Shown: positions 1 through 10,365 of the stretch, piece by piece
Layout: each line of letters begins with the position of its first letter
Numbering within the stretch: position 1 is the first letter of the stretch
From: Corallococcus caeni
GTDB taxonomy: Bacteria > Myxococcota > Myxococcia > Myxococcales > Myxococcaceae
NCBI RefSeq assembly: GCF_036245865.1
Contig: NZ_BTTW01000003.1
Coordinates: 248,001 to 312,000 of the forward strand
Length of the DNA stretch: 64,000 bases
Direction: 5' to 3'
Made by a program: the position numbers and the translations under genes
The notes under the pieces: model-generated
What the model was told of the DNA's origin: nothing
Seen by the model: the letters and a program-made list of their open reading frames with translations, nothing else
Database searches by the model: none

Positions 1-383
1 ATGCGCAGGGTGCCGCGGTCGTCGCGCCGGGGCTGGCCGGTGTTGGCGAGGACGATCTGCCGGTAGAAGCCCGTGGGGTTGGACGGGTTGTAGTCCACGT
101 ACCACTCCACGGTGATGCGGTCGTCGACGTCCAGGTCCTCCACCACCACGTTGAAGTCCTGCGTGCAGCTGCCCACGCCGAAGGCGCGGAGGATGCGCTC
201 GGAGGGCTCCACCTGCTCCTCCAGGACGCGCGGCGGCCGGTTGCGGAACTGGGGCACGCTCTCCAGCAGCGCCTCGTCCTGGGGGATGAGGCAGCCGGAA
301 CCCGCCGCGAGGGCCGCCAGTCCCAGCGCCGCCACGAGCGGCTGGAGGATGCCCCGGGACTGTCGCGGCGCGTGGCGGTGCAT
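1..383 (-). CDS. Lipoprotein, partial (C-terminus beyond window)
   Basis: The reading frame opens with ATG at 383 and runs off the left edge after 127 codons, so only the N-terminal part is visible. It begins with an Arg/His-rich n-region and a hydrophobic stretch ending in a lipobox-like GSGC near residues 28-31, which suggests export and lipid anchoring. The rest (FGVGSCTQDFNVVVEDL, then a WYVDYNP segment) resembles no family I can name. It lies 20 bp downstream of the sigma-54 activator gene on the same strand and is probably the last visible member of the pfk-pkn4 operon. Confidence 0.75.
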   Translation of the reverse strand, partial: MHRHAPRQSRGILQPLVAALGLAALAAGSGCLIPQDEALLESVPQFRNRPPRVLEEQVEPSERILRAFGVGSCTQDFNVVVEDLDVDDRITVEWYVDYNPSNPTGFYRQIVLANTGQPRRDDRGTLR

Positions 384-403
384 GGCGTGGCTTTGAGGGA
401 ACC

Positions 404-2302
<1,899 letters not shown>

Positions 2303-2325
2303 GGGCGGACTTTGGGTTTCTGGGG

Positions 2326-3321
2326 CTAGAACGTGAGGGAGAAGCCGGCGCCCAGCCCACCATGGGTGGAGTACAGCCGCACGCGCGGCGGCGCGGCCTG
2401 GGAGACGGTGGGAGAGGGCTTCGGTTCGGGGCGGGACTCCACGGTGGTGCTCGTCACCACCTGGTCCTCGTGGTGGTAGACGGCGTCCACCACGCCCAGG
2501 GTGTAGACGGTGTAGAAGCCGGTGGCGGAGGCGAGCTTGAGCAGCTGCCAGGTGTCCGCCTGCCGCGCGCGGTCCGTGGGGATGTAGCGCACCGGGATGG
2601 ACGCGCGGCCGTCCTCGTCCAGCACGTTGTCGATGTTCACGAACCGCTCCTCGAAGAGCGAGTCGTACGCGAAGAACGCGATGATGCTGGTGATGGCCAG
2701 GGCGCCTTCGGTGGCGGCGAAGACGATGCCCATGCTGTTGCGGCCCTGCTGGAACTGGCCGGCGCCGAAGGGGACGAAGTTGACCAGGAAGTTGCGCTTC
2801 TCCACGGTGCGCACGGTGACCTGGCGGGCCAGCTCCTCCGCGCGGCGGCGCTGCGTCTCCAGGGCGACGCGCTCCTGTTCACGGCGCTCCTGTTCGGCCT
2901 TCTCTCGCTCCAGGCGCAGGCGCTGTTCCTGGCGGAGGAACTCGCGCTCGCCGGCCATCTGGTTCTTCAGGTCCTCGAAGTAGGCGACGGCCGGGGGCGG
3001 GACGACGAAGGGGTCCAGGCTGAAGTCGGGGTCCAGCCGGAGCACGGCGCGCAGGTGGCGCTCGGCCTCGTCGGTCTTGTTGAGGTTGAAGGCGGACAGG
3101 CCCGCGAGCTTGTGCAGCTCCACCAGGTCCTCTTCGGGCAGGTCGCCGCGGTCGATGCGCTGGCCGGCGCGCTCCAGCACCTCGGCGTACTTGCCGTATT
3201 CGAAGGACGAGCGCAGGGCCGCGACCTCCGGATCCGCGCCGTTGGGCACCTGGGCGCGCGCGGACGCGGGGCCGAGCAGGGCCAGGAGGAGGGTGACGAG
3301 AAGCAGCGGGCCGCGGCTCAT
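2326..3321 (-). CDS. Secreted TPR/coiled-coil membrane protein
   Basis: A 331-residue protein starting at ATG 3321. This start overlaps the kinase stop codon by 4 bp (ATGA) and is followed by a clear signal peptide (LLLVTLLLALLGPASARA), so the much longer open frame upstream is not used. Residues about 30-110 have TPR-like helices (KYAEVLERA, LSAFNLNKTDEAERHL). A Glu/Arg/Gln-rich coiled coil follows at about 125-170, then a hydrophobic segment near 205-225 (GIVFAATEGALAITSIIAFFAY). Translational coupling to the kinase suggests a periplasmic or envelope partner of its extracytoplasmic domain. The molecular function is not known. Confidence 0.85.
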   Translation of the reverse strand: MSRGPLLLVTLLLALLGPASARAQVPNGADPEVAALRSSFEYGKYAEVLERAGQRIDRGDLPEEDLVELHKLAGLSAFNLNKTDEAERHLRAVLRLDPDFSLDPFVVPPPAVAYFEDLKNQMAGEREFLRQEQRLRLEREKAEQERREQERVALETQRRRAEELARQVTVRTVEKRNFLVNFVPFGAGQFQQGRNSMGIVFAATEGALAITSIIAFFAYDSLFEERFVNIDNVLDEDGRASIPVRYIPTDRARQADTWQLLKLASATGFYTVYTLGVVDAVYHHEDQVVTSTTVESRPEPKPSPTVSQAAPPRVRLYSTHGGLGAGFSLTF

Positions 3322-5408
3322 TCGGGCGCCAGGCTCCCGCGCAGGGTGGTGGGCTTGCCGGGCTCCAGCAGGACGACGCGCTTCTCCGTCTTGTAGCCGG
3401 GGGAGGAGATCTCCACCTCCACGCGGTGCTGGAAGCTGGCGGGGCCCCGGGGGGAGCGGATGTCGAAGGGGCGCTGGAGGCTGTCGTGCGCGGTGCGCTC
3501 GGTATCGCCCACGCGCACGGTGGCGTCCGGCGGCTGGTAGTCGAGGGCGAGCTGCGAGGACTTGAGCAGGGCGCGCAGGCGGAAGACGTTCTCTCCGTCG
3601 GGCTTCACGTCGATGGTCTCCGTGGCGTCCTCGCAGTAGCCGCAGGAGACGGTGATGGTGTGCGGGCCCGGCGTCAGGTGCACGTCGTGCTGCGCCAGCT
3701 GCTGCGTGCCCGCGGGGCCGTCGTCCACGCGGATGGAGCCGTAGGGGCGCACGAGGATGGACACGGGGAGCCGGCCGCCGCGCGCGGGCTTCGGGTCCTC
3801 CCGCGGGTCGAGGCTCGCGACCATCGTGGGGCGCGACGTGCGATCCGTGGAGGAGGGGAGGCGCGGGTTGGTGTCGGGGGGCGCGATGGCGTCGCGGCCG
3901 GGAGTGCCCGTGCCACCCGTGCCCTGTGCGCCGGTGGGGCGTGAGCCGGTGGGCGTGGCCGGGGCATCGCCCGTGCCCTGCGTGCCGTTGGGAGCGCCCG
4001 CGATCTGCGCGCCGTTGGGGCTGCCCGTACCTTGCGCGCCGCTGCCCTGCGTTCCGTTGGTGCCGTCCGTGCCGTTGAGAGCGCCCGTGACTTGCGCATC
4101 GTTGGGCGCGCCCGTCGTTCCGCCCGTGCCCTGTGTGCCGGCGGCTCCAGCGGTGCCAGCCGGAAGCCGCGGACCCGTGGCCGTGCCGTCGGCGGCCTTC
4201 GTGCCCTCGGCTCGCGGACCCACGGTCTCCACCTTCGGCGTTTCGGTCTCGGCCGCGTTCATCCGGTACAGCTGCCAGCCGCCCAGCCCCAGTGCGAGCG
4301 CCACGCCCGCTCCGATGCCCGCGCGGATGCCGCGCCTGCGCCACGTGCGCCGCCGCTGCTGACGCTGGAGGCCCTTCAGCAACCCCAGCGCCCGCTCGTT
4401 CGTCGCGTCCAGCGCGAGCACGTGGTTGAGGCACGCCAACGCGCGCGGCGTCCGCTTCTCCGCCAGTTGCCGCTCGCCGCGCTCCAGCAGCGCCGCGACG
4501 ATGCGCTGGCGCGCGAGCCGCTGGTACGACGGTGGATCCGCGAAGAAGGAGATCAGCTCCTCGCCCACGCGCGGGAACCCCAGCCCCGCGAGCGCATCCG
4601 CCAGCGCGTCGCGCAGCTTCCCCGCGTTGGGGTAGCGCCGCGCCGGGTCGCGCTGGAGGCACGTCGCGCAGATCTCCGCCAGCTCGTCCGACAGCGCCGG
4701 CACGCGGCGGCGCGGGTCCTCATAGGCCCCGTCCAGGATGCGCTTCAGCGTCGCCGTGGTGTTCGACGCGGTGAAGGGCAGCCGGCCCGTCATCAGCGCG
4801 TAGAACATGATCCCCAGGCTGAAGACGTCCGCCTCCGGTCCGGCCTCCAGGCCCTCGATGATCTCCGGCGACATGTGCGCGGGCGAACCCACCAGCGCGC
4901 CCGTCACCGTCATCCGGTCCTCGATGTCGAGCAGCCGCGCGATGCCGAAGTCCATGAGCTTGAGGACCCCGTCCTCGCGCACCATGACGTTCTCCGGCTT
5001 CAGATCGCGGTGGATGACGCCCGCCTCGTGCGCGTGCGCCAGCGCCGCCGCCAGCTCGTGGATGATCATCGCCGCCAGCTCCGGCGGCTCCAGCGGGCCT
5101 TCATCCAGGTACGTCTTGAGCGTCCGGCCGCGGATGTACTCGGTGACGATGAAGGCGTCGTGCGCCTCCGCCGAGGAGAAGTCGAACACCTCCAGGATGT
5201 TGGGGTGGTGCAGCTTCGCCACCGCGCGGGCCTCGCGCGCGAGCCGCCGCCGCGACTCGTCCTTGCCGGCCAGGTGCGGGTGCAGCACCTTCACCGCGAC
5301 CTCGCGGTCCAGGGCCGTGTCCAGGCCCTTGTACACGACGCTCATGCCCCCGGAGCCCAGCTCCTCCAGGATGCGATAGCGACCGATATGGCGGCCGACG
5401 AGCGTCAT
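3318..5408 (-). CDS. pkn4: Transmembrane Ser/Thr protein kinase, Pkn4-like
   Basis: A 696-residue receptor-type Hanks kinase. The catalytic domain has the glycine loop GSGGMS (18-23), ATP lysine K40 (AVKVL), catalytic loop HRDLKPEN (133-140) and DFG (153-155), with threonines in the activation loop (MTVTG). One transmembrane helix lies near 357-376. The following about 100 residues are Gly/Thr/Asn-rich with collagen-like GXX triplets, and the C-terminal periplasmic part contains PEGA-like beta modules. It starts 22 bp after the phosphofructokinase gene. In M. xanthus, Pkn4 is encoded next to PFK and activates it by phosphorylation, so order and architecture support this assignment. The symbol rests on synteny and architecture, not on an alignment. 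Confidence 0.88.
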   Translation of the reverse strand: MTLVGRHIGRYRILEELGSGGMSVVYKGLDTALDREVAVKVLHPHLAGKDESRRRLAREARAVAKLHHPNILEVFDFSSAEAHDAFIVTEYIRGRTLKTYLDEGPLEPPELAAMIIHELAAALAHAHEAGVIHRDLKPENVMVREDGVLKLMDFGIARLLDIEDRMTVTGALVGSPAHMSPEIIEGLEAGPEADVFSLGIMFYALMTGRLPFTASNTTATLKRILDGAYEDPRRRVPALSDELAEICATCLQRDPARRYPNAGKLRDALADALAGLGFPRVGEELISFFADPPSYQRLARQRIVAALLERGERQLAEKRTPRALACLNHVLALDATNERALGLLKGLQRQQRRRTWRRRGIRAGIGAGVALALGLGGWQLYRMNAAETETPKVETVGPRAEGTKAADGTATGPRLPAGTAGAAGTQGTGGTTGAPNDAQVTGALNGTDGTNGTQGSGAQGTGSPNGAQIAGAPNGTQGTGDAPATPTGSRPTGAQGTGGTGTPGRDAIAPPDTNPRLPSSTDRTSRPTMVASLDPREDPKPARGGRLPVSILVRPYGSIRVDDGPAGTQQLAQHDVHLTPGPHTITVSCGYCEDATETIDVKPDGENVFRLRALLKSSQLALDYQPPDATVRVGDTERTAHDSLQRPFDIRSPRGPASFQHRVEVEISSPGYKTEKRVVLLEPGKPTTLRGSLAPE

Positions 5409-5430
5409 GGTGTGGGCGCGCGCGCTCCCC

Positions 5431-6528
5431 TCAGTCCCCGAACCCGATGCCCATGCTCCGCGCGAACCGCACCAGCTCCCCTTGCGGATCCACCCGTCGC
5501 TCCTTGCGAGACTCGCTCAGCGGCACGCTGACGATCTCATTGCTCCTGAGCGCCACCATGTGGCCCCAGTCTCCATCCCGCACCAGGTCCAGCACCTTGC
5601 AGCCGTAGCGCGTGGCCAGCAGGCGGTCCGCGGCGCTCGGGCTGCCGCCGCGCTGCAGGTGCCCCAGCACGGTGACGCGGATCTCCGCCTCGATGTGGCT
5701 CGCGAGCAGATCCGCGCACACCTTGCCGGAGCCCCCCAGCCGCACCACGCCCCGGCCCGGGATGTCCGTGGCCTCCGCGAGCACGGACAGCGCGCCGCCC
5801 TCCGGATACGCGCCTTCGGAGATGGCGATGATGGAGAAGCTGCGCCGCCGCGTGGCCCGCCGCTTCAGCGTGTCCAGCAGGGACGTCACCCGGTACGGGA
5901 TCTCCGGGATGAGGATGAGGTCCGCGCCGCCCGCGATGCCGCTGTCCAGCGTGAGGAAGCCCGCGTGCCGGCCCATGATCTCCACCACCATCACGCGGTC
6001 GTGCGACTCCGCCGTGGAGTGCAGCCGGTCCAGCGCCTCCGTGACGATGAGCCGGGCGGTGTCGAAGCCAAACGTCTGGTCCGTGCCGGACAGGTCGTTG
6101 TCGATGGTCTTCGGACACCCGACGACCTTCAACCCCTTGGCCGCCAGCTGGGACGCGATGCTCAGCGTGCCGTCCCCGCCAATGGCCACCAGCCCGTCCA
6201 GCCGCAACTCCTGGCAGCGGCGCAGGACCTGATCCGACACGTCCCGCTCCACCCAGCCCGTGCCCTCACGCACCGGGTAGGAGAACGGGTTCGCCTTGTT
6301 GGACGTGCCCAGGATGGTGCCGCCCTTGGGCAGGATGCCGCGCGTGTCCTCCACCCCGAGCGGGCGGACGAGCTCCGGCTCCACCAGCCCCATGTAGCCG
6401 TTCTCGATGCCCACGAACGAATGGCCGAACTCGTACACGCCCCGGCGGACGAGGCCACGGATGAGCGCGTTGAGCCCCGGGCAATCACCACCACCGGTGA
6501 GGACGCCGAGTCGTAGAGGTCGAGCCAT
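5431..6528 (-). CDS. pfkA: 6-phosphofructokinase
   Basis: A 365-residue enzyme phosphorylating fructose 6-phosphate to the 1,6-bisphosphate in glycolysis. N-terminal TGGGDCPGLN (11-20), GGDGT (117-121), PKTIDND (139-145) with the catalytic Asp, and MGRHAG (185-190) are all present. The phosphoryl-donor signature is mixed: the Gly in GGDGT is typical of ATP-dependent enzymes, while the Lys in PKTIDND is typical of pyrophosphate-type sequences; this pairing occurs in a known ATP-using subgroup. Residue 226 is Thr in an RRAT context, coinciding with the Pkn4 target reported (as I recall it) for M. xanthus PFK. It is the promoter-proximal gene of the pfk-pkn4 operon. Confidence 0.96.
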   Translation of the reverse strand: MARPLRLGVLTGGGDCPGLNALIRGLVRRGVYEFGHSFVGIENGYMGLVEPELVRPLGVEDTRGILPKGGTILGTSNKANPFSYPVREGTGWVERDVSDQVLRRCQELRLDGLVAIGGDGTLSIASQLAAKGLKVVGCPKTIDNDLSGTDQTFGFDTARLIVTEALDRLHSTAESHDRVMVVEIMGRHAGFLTLDSGIAGGADLILIPEIPYRVTSLLDTLKRRATRRRSFSIIAISEGAYPEGGALSVLAEATDIPGRGVVRLGGSGKVCADLLASHIEAEIRVTVLGHLQRGGSPSAADRLLATRYGCKVLDLVRDGDWGHMVALRSNEIVSVPLSESRKERRVDPQGELVRFARSMGIGFGD

Positions 6529-6682
6529 AGGGACGAGGAAAGTCGGACGCGGGTGTCAGTAGGAGCGGGCGACACTATGACAGCAACGTCGGTGCGGATT
6601 GTAGGTGCCGCCCCAGGGGGGTGCAACGCATCAATCAGCTGTCACGTCGGATCCGCGCTCGCAAGGACGCGGGGGCGACCCC

Positions 6683-7162
6683 TCAGTCGCGCTTGAGGCG
6701 ACGCCGGGAGGCCAGCCGGTCCAGGAGGGCCTGGAGCCGGTCCTCCTTCTGCGCGGGAAGGGCCCGGTCCGTGGGGGACTGCACGGGCATCTCGCGGGCC
6801 ATCCGGTACAGCTCCGCCAGCCGCTCCTGTACCAGCTCGTTGCCGGGGCGCTCCTGCAGCGCCCGGCGGTACGCGGCGGCGGCGCCCACGTAGTCACCCA
6901 GCGTGAAGAGGCGCTCGCCCTCCTGCATGGGCGAGGGCGGGCCCAGCGGCAGTCGCTGGGGCTCGCGGACGCGATTCTTCAGGTGCTGCAGCTCCTCCGG
7001 CTGGAGGCTGTCGCGCAGGTGGGCCAGCTTGGTGGCCAGCGCCTCCTCGCGCGGGAAGGCGGCGAGCAGGTGCTCGAAGAGCTCGAACGCCTCCGCGAGT
7101 TCGCCCCGGCGCAGGGCGCGGTCGGCACGTGCTTCCATGTCGGCCCGGACGGCAGGGGTCAT
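6683..7162 (-). CDS. Small TPR protein
   Basis: A 159-residue, probably cytoplasmic protein without signal peptide. It has tetratricopeptide-like helix pairs at about 10-50 (RADRALRRGELAEAFELFEH) and 78-118 (EGERLFTLGDYVGAAAAYRR), with an Arg/Lys-rich C-terminus. TPRs mediate protein-protein contacts; no partner is evident. It is transcribed away from the secreted-protein operon beginning at 7293, and its stop lies 154 bp upstream of pfkA on the same strand, so the gap could hold both its terminator and the pfk promoter. I recognise neither with confidence. Confidence 0.8.
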   Translation of the reverse strand: MTPAVRADMEARADRALRRGELAEAFELFEHLLAAFPREEALATKLAHLRDSLQPEELQHLKNRVREPQRLPLGPPSPMQEGERLFTLGDYVGAAAAYRRALQERPGNELVQERLAELYRMAREMPVQSPTDRALPAQKEDRLQALLDRLASRRRLKRD

Positions 7163-7292
7163 CTCGCGCGGGAGAGTAACTGTTGCCCGCCCGGGATGTC
7201 ACACGCGGAAACAGGAGCGCTCGGCGGGCCGCATGCCCCGGGGCCACGAAGGGGTCCGGGACTTCCCGTGCTTCGCGCTATCCTTCCGTCCC

Positions 7293-7961
7293 GTGCTCCT
7301 GCCCGTGCTCACCGGTGTGTGGCTGTCGCTGTCCGGCGCGCTGGGCACGGAGCTGCGGCGGGACGGCTACAGCTTCCGGCCGCCGGACACGTTCCGCATG
7401 TCGCGCTGGGAGCGCTACGCGGGCTCGCAGGCGGGCGCGGTGTCGGAGGATGGCGTGCGCACGCGCGCCCTGTCCGCGGCGCTGGCGGACGGGGAGGGGC
7501 CGGAGGCGGCCACGTTCCTCATCGCCGTGGTGGAGGGGGGCTTCTCCGCCAGCCCCTCGGAGCGCGACGCGTTCGCCACCGCCGTGATGCAGCACTTCCA
7601 GCGCGAGCTGGGCGTGGCGCTGACGCCGGAGCGGGTGGACCGCGTGGGCGGGCCGGTGCCCCGGGTGGAGGTGCTGGGCACGCTGCGCGAGGCGGGGCAG
7701 GTGCGCACCGTGCTGGTGGCGGGCCTGGCCTCCGAGGGACGCCACGCCGTGGTGACGGTCAGCGCGCCGGCCGACCGCTGGGACGCCATGGCCCCGCGGG
7801 TGCGCGCCTCGCTGGAGACCTTCCGCATGGAGGCCCCGGTGGCGGGCGTCGTGTCCCGGCGGCTCGCGGGAGCGCTGGCGGGCACCCTGGCCGGGGCCCT
7901 GCTGGTGTCGTACGCGGCCTGGCGCCGCCGCCGGCAGGGGGAGGGGCCAGCCGCTTCGTAG
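7293..7961 (+). CDS. Secreted, C-terminally membrane-anchored protein of unknown function
   Basis: I prefer the GTG at 7293, giving 222 residues with an immediate signal peptide (LLPVLTGVWLSLSGALG). An in-frame ATG at 7233 would add 20 residues that spoil the signal peptide. A TATCCT hexamer lies exactly 8 nt before the GTG, as at dnaE2, suggesting a near-leaderless transcript. The body is soluble with no recognised motif. A hydrophobic helix at the C-terminus (LAGALAGTLAGALLVSY) followed by RRRR predicts a single anchor with the bulk outside the cytoplasm. It is followed after 66 bp by a trypsin-like protease gene. Confidence 0.78.
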   Translation: MLLPVLTGVWLSLSGALGTELRRDGYSFRPPDTFRMSRWERYAGSQAGAVSEDGVRTRALSAALADGEGPEAATFLIAVVEGGFSASPSERDAFATAVMQHFQRELGVALTPERVDRVGGPVPRVEVLGTLREAGQVRTVLVAGLASEGRHAVVTVSAPADRWDAMAPRVRASLETFRMEAPVAGVVSRRLAGALAGTLAGALLVSYAAWRRRRQGEGPAAS

Positions 7962-8027
7962 CGGGGCCCGACAGCAGGGCGACGGCGTCCCCGGTGGGGC
8001 TCGCGCTGGGATACGGTGCCGCCGCCC

Positions 8028-9386
8028 ATGTTCTCCTTCCTCCTTGTCGCCGTGCTCGCGCAGGGTCCCGTGGCACCTCCGGAGCCTCTGGCGGCGCCTT
8101 CGGCGTCCCCGGCCCCGCCGGTCCTCCCGGCGCCAGACGCTGGCGTCGCGGACGCGGTGGTGCCGCCCCTGCCGGTGGCCTCGCTGCCCCCGGCCACGCA
8201 CGAGCTGTTCCGCCGCATCCAGGGGCGCGTCGCGCAGGTGCGCATCATCGAGCGCCGCTCCGGCACGAAGTCCTCCATCGGCTCCGCGTTCTTCGTGAGC
8301 GCGAAGGGCCACGCCCTCACGAACTACCACGTCGTCTCCGACCTGGTGCTCCACCCGGAGGACTACACCGCGGAGCTGGACCGGGGCGACGCGACGGTGC
8401 CGGTGCGCCTGCTCGCGGTGGACGTGGTCAGCGACCTGGCCGTCATCCAGGTGGACGCCCCCGTCAGCGACTACTTCAAGCTGGAGGAGCACGAACCGCC
8501 GCAGGGCACGCGCCTGTTCGCCATGGGCAACCCGCGCGACCTGGGCACCACCATCGTGGAGGGCACCTACAACGGCCTCGTGCGCGACGCCCTCTACGAG
8601 CGCGTGCACTTCACCGGCGCCATCAACCCCGGCATGAGCGGCGGGCCCACGCTCAGCGGCGAGGGCGGTGTCGTGGGCGTCAACGTGGCCACCATGGGCA
8701 ACCAGGTGGGCTTCCTCGTGCCGGTGGCGCGTGCGCGGACGCTGCTGGACCGGGCGCTGGCGCAGGAGGCTCCCCCGGACTCCGCCGCGCTGATGACGTC
8801 CGTGCAGGAGCAGCTGCTGGCCAACCAGCAGCGCATCACCGACCGGCTGATGGCCACGGACCTGCCGAAGCAGGCGCTGGGCGGCTACCGCGTCCCGGGC
8901 CGCTGGAGCCCGTTCCTCAAGTGCTGGGGCGACACGCCGCATGATCCGGAGACGCCCTACACGGTGACGAGCTACCAGTGCTCCTCCGAGGAGGACATCT
9001 TCCTGTCCTCCAGCCACCGCACGGGCGTGGTGGCCTACCTGCACCAGCACGTGGAGAGCCAGAAGCTGGGCGCGATGCGCTTCTCCGCGCTCTACAGCAC
9101 GCTCTTCTCCCAGGACCCGGACGCGGTGGAGGCCACGCGCGAGGACGTCACCAACTTCCGCTGCAAGTCGGAGTTCGTGGACGTGAACGGCCTCACGGTG
9201 CGCGCCGCGCTCTGCCTGCGCGCCTACCGCCGCTTCCCGGGCCTCTACGACCTGGTGCTGCGCGCGGCCACGCTGAACGCGGCCACGCACGGCGTGGACA
9301 CCAGCCTCACGCTGGGCGGCTTCTCCGCGGAGAACGCTCGCAAGCTGGCGCGCCGCTACCTGGAGGGCCTGTCGTGGACGAAGTGA
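8028..9386 (+). CDS. Secreted trypsin-like (S1C/HtrA-type) serine protease
   Basis: A 452-residue protein from ATG 8028, chosen because it begins directly with a short signal sequence (MFSFLLVAVLAQG); an ATG 12 nt upstream adds only MPPP. A Pro/Ala-rich spacer precedes the protease fold. The catalytic triad is His101 (TNYHVV), Asp136 (VSDLAVI) and Ser204 (NPGMSGGP). No PDZ domain is apparent; the C-terminal half (about 280-452) has several Cys and is unassigned. A TACGGT hexamer sits 10 nt before the start. The 3' end overlaps the FHA gene by 13 bp, so the two are co-translated. Confidence 0.9.
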   Translation: MFSFLLVAVLAQGPVAPPEPLAAPSASPAPPVLPAPDAGVADAVVPPLPVASLPPATHELFRRIQGRVAQVRIIERRSGTKSSIGSAFFVSAKGHALTNYHVVSDLVLHPEDYTAELDRGDATVPVRLLAVDVVSDLAVIQVDAPVSDYFKLEEHEPPQGTRLFAMGNPRDLGTTIVEGTYNGLVRDALYERVHFTGAINPGMSGGPTLSGEGGVVGVNVATMGNQVGFLVPVARARTLLDRALAQEAPPDSAALMTSVQEQLLANQQRITDRLMATDLPKQALGGYRVPGRWSPFLKCWGDTPHDPETPYTVTSYQCSSEEDIFLSSSHRTGVVAYLHQHVESQKLGAMRFSALYSTLFSQDPDAVEATREDVTNFRCKSEFVDVNGLTVRAALCLRAYRRFPGLYDLVLRAATLNAATHGVDTSLTLGGFSAENARKLARRYLEGLSWTK

Positions 9387-10342
9387 TCTTCCTGGAGGTG
9401 CTGGAAGGGGACGCCGTCCAGTCCCGCCACCGGCTGGACAGGCTGCCGGTGACGGTGGGGCGCGGCTACGCCAACGACGTCATCCTGGACGACCCGAAGG
9501 TCTCCGCGCAGCACCTGCGCCTGGAGCGGCGCGAGGACGGCGCGGTGGTGCTGCATGACGTGGGCAGCGTCAACGGCACCTTCAGCGTGGAGCCGTGGGT
9601 GGCGCTCAAGGAGCTGGTGCTCACCCCGGACGCGCGCGTGTCCGTGGGGGACACGGTGCTGCGCTTCCGTCACCGCAACTTCGTGGTGGAGGACACCGTC
9701 GTCAACGAAGCGCCCGCCGCGCCGCGCGAGCGCCTCCTGGAGCGCCCCCGCGCCTTCGCCTTCTCGCTGCAGGCGCTGGTCGTGACGTCCTTCATCTCCG
9801 AGCGGGTGACCCAGTTCCGCAAGACGGACTGGGGCGACCTGCTGATGTCCGCCGTGGTGCCCCTGGGGCTCGCGCTCCTGTGGGCCGGCGGCTGGTCGCT
9901 GGCGAGCCGCATCGCGCGCAAGCGCTTCCACTTCCGCGTGCACGCCACCATTGGCGCCCTGGTGCTGCTGGGCTTCGCGCTGTCACCGCCGCTGTTCGCG
10001 CTCGTGAGCTTCAGCTTCTCGCTGGGGACGTGGCTGGGCGTCGTGCGCACGCTGACCCTGCTGGGGCTGATGGGGTGGGGGCTCTACTGGCACCTGCGCT
10101 ACGTCACGCGCTGGAGCGGGAGGCGCGTGGTGCGCGGGCTCGTCATCGCGTCGGTGGGCGTGCTGGCGCTCACGAGCGTGTCGGAGCTGCTGGGCAACGA
10201 GGACTTCAGCGAGGCGCTGGAGTTCCCCCGCTCGCTCCTGCCGCCGGTGCTGCGCGTGGCCCCGGCGCACTCCATGGACTCGTTCTTCGAGGACGTGAAG
10301 CCGCTGGAGAAGAAGGTGGACGCGCTCGTGAAGGAGCGCTGA
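9374..10342 (+). CDS. FHA-domain integral membrane protein
   Basis: A 322-residue protein starting at GTG 9374, inside the protease gene; no suitable ATG exists. The N-terminal FHA domain has GRGYANDV, SAQHLRLE and the VGSVNGTF turn, the hallmarks of a phosphothreonine-binding module (about residues 5-90). After a linker come about four hydrophobic helices (VVPLGLALLWAGGW; ATIGALVLLGFAL; LGVVRTLTLLGLMGW; LVIASVGVLAL). The C-terminus is polar. It probably reads a Ser/Thr kinase signal at the membrane and passes it to the co-encoded secreted protease or membrane protein; this is inference from the operon. Confidence 0.88.
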   Translation: MDEVIFLEVLEGDAVQSRHRLDRLPVTVGRGYANDVILDDPKVSAQHLRLERREDGAVVLHDVGSVNGTFSVEPWVALKELVLTPDARVSVGDTVLRFRHRNFVVEDTVVNEAPAAPRERLLERPRAFAFSLQALVVTSFISERVTQFRKTDWGDLLMSAVVPLGLALLWAGGWSLASRIARKRFHFRVHATIGALVLLGFALSPPLFALVSFSFSLGTWLGVVRTLTLLGLMGWGLYWHLRYVTRWSGRRVVRGLVIASVGVLALTSVSELLGNEDFSEALEFPRSLLPPVLRVAPAHSMDSFFEDVKPLEKKVDALVKER

Positions 10343-10365
10343 GGCGCGTCCACCGCTTCAGGGGC

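Noticed and set aside
2326-4662. 778-codon extension of the TPR protein frame into the kinase gene
   Set aside because: The ATG at 3321 has a signal peptide and a 4-bp overlap with the kinase stop; the upstream part is out-of-frame shadow of the kinase.
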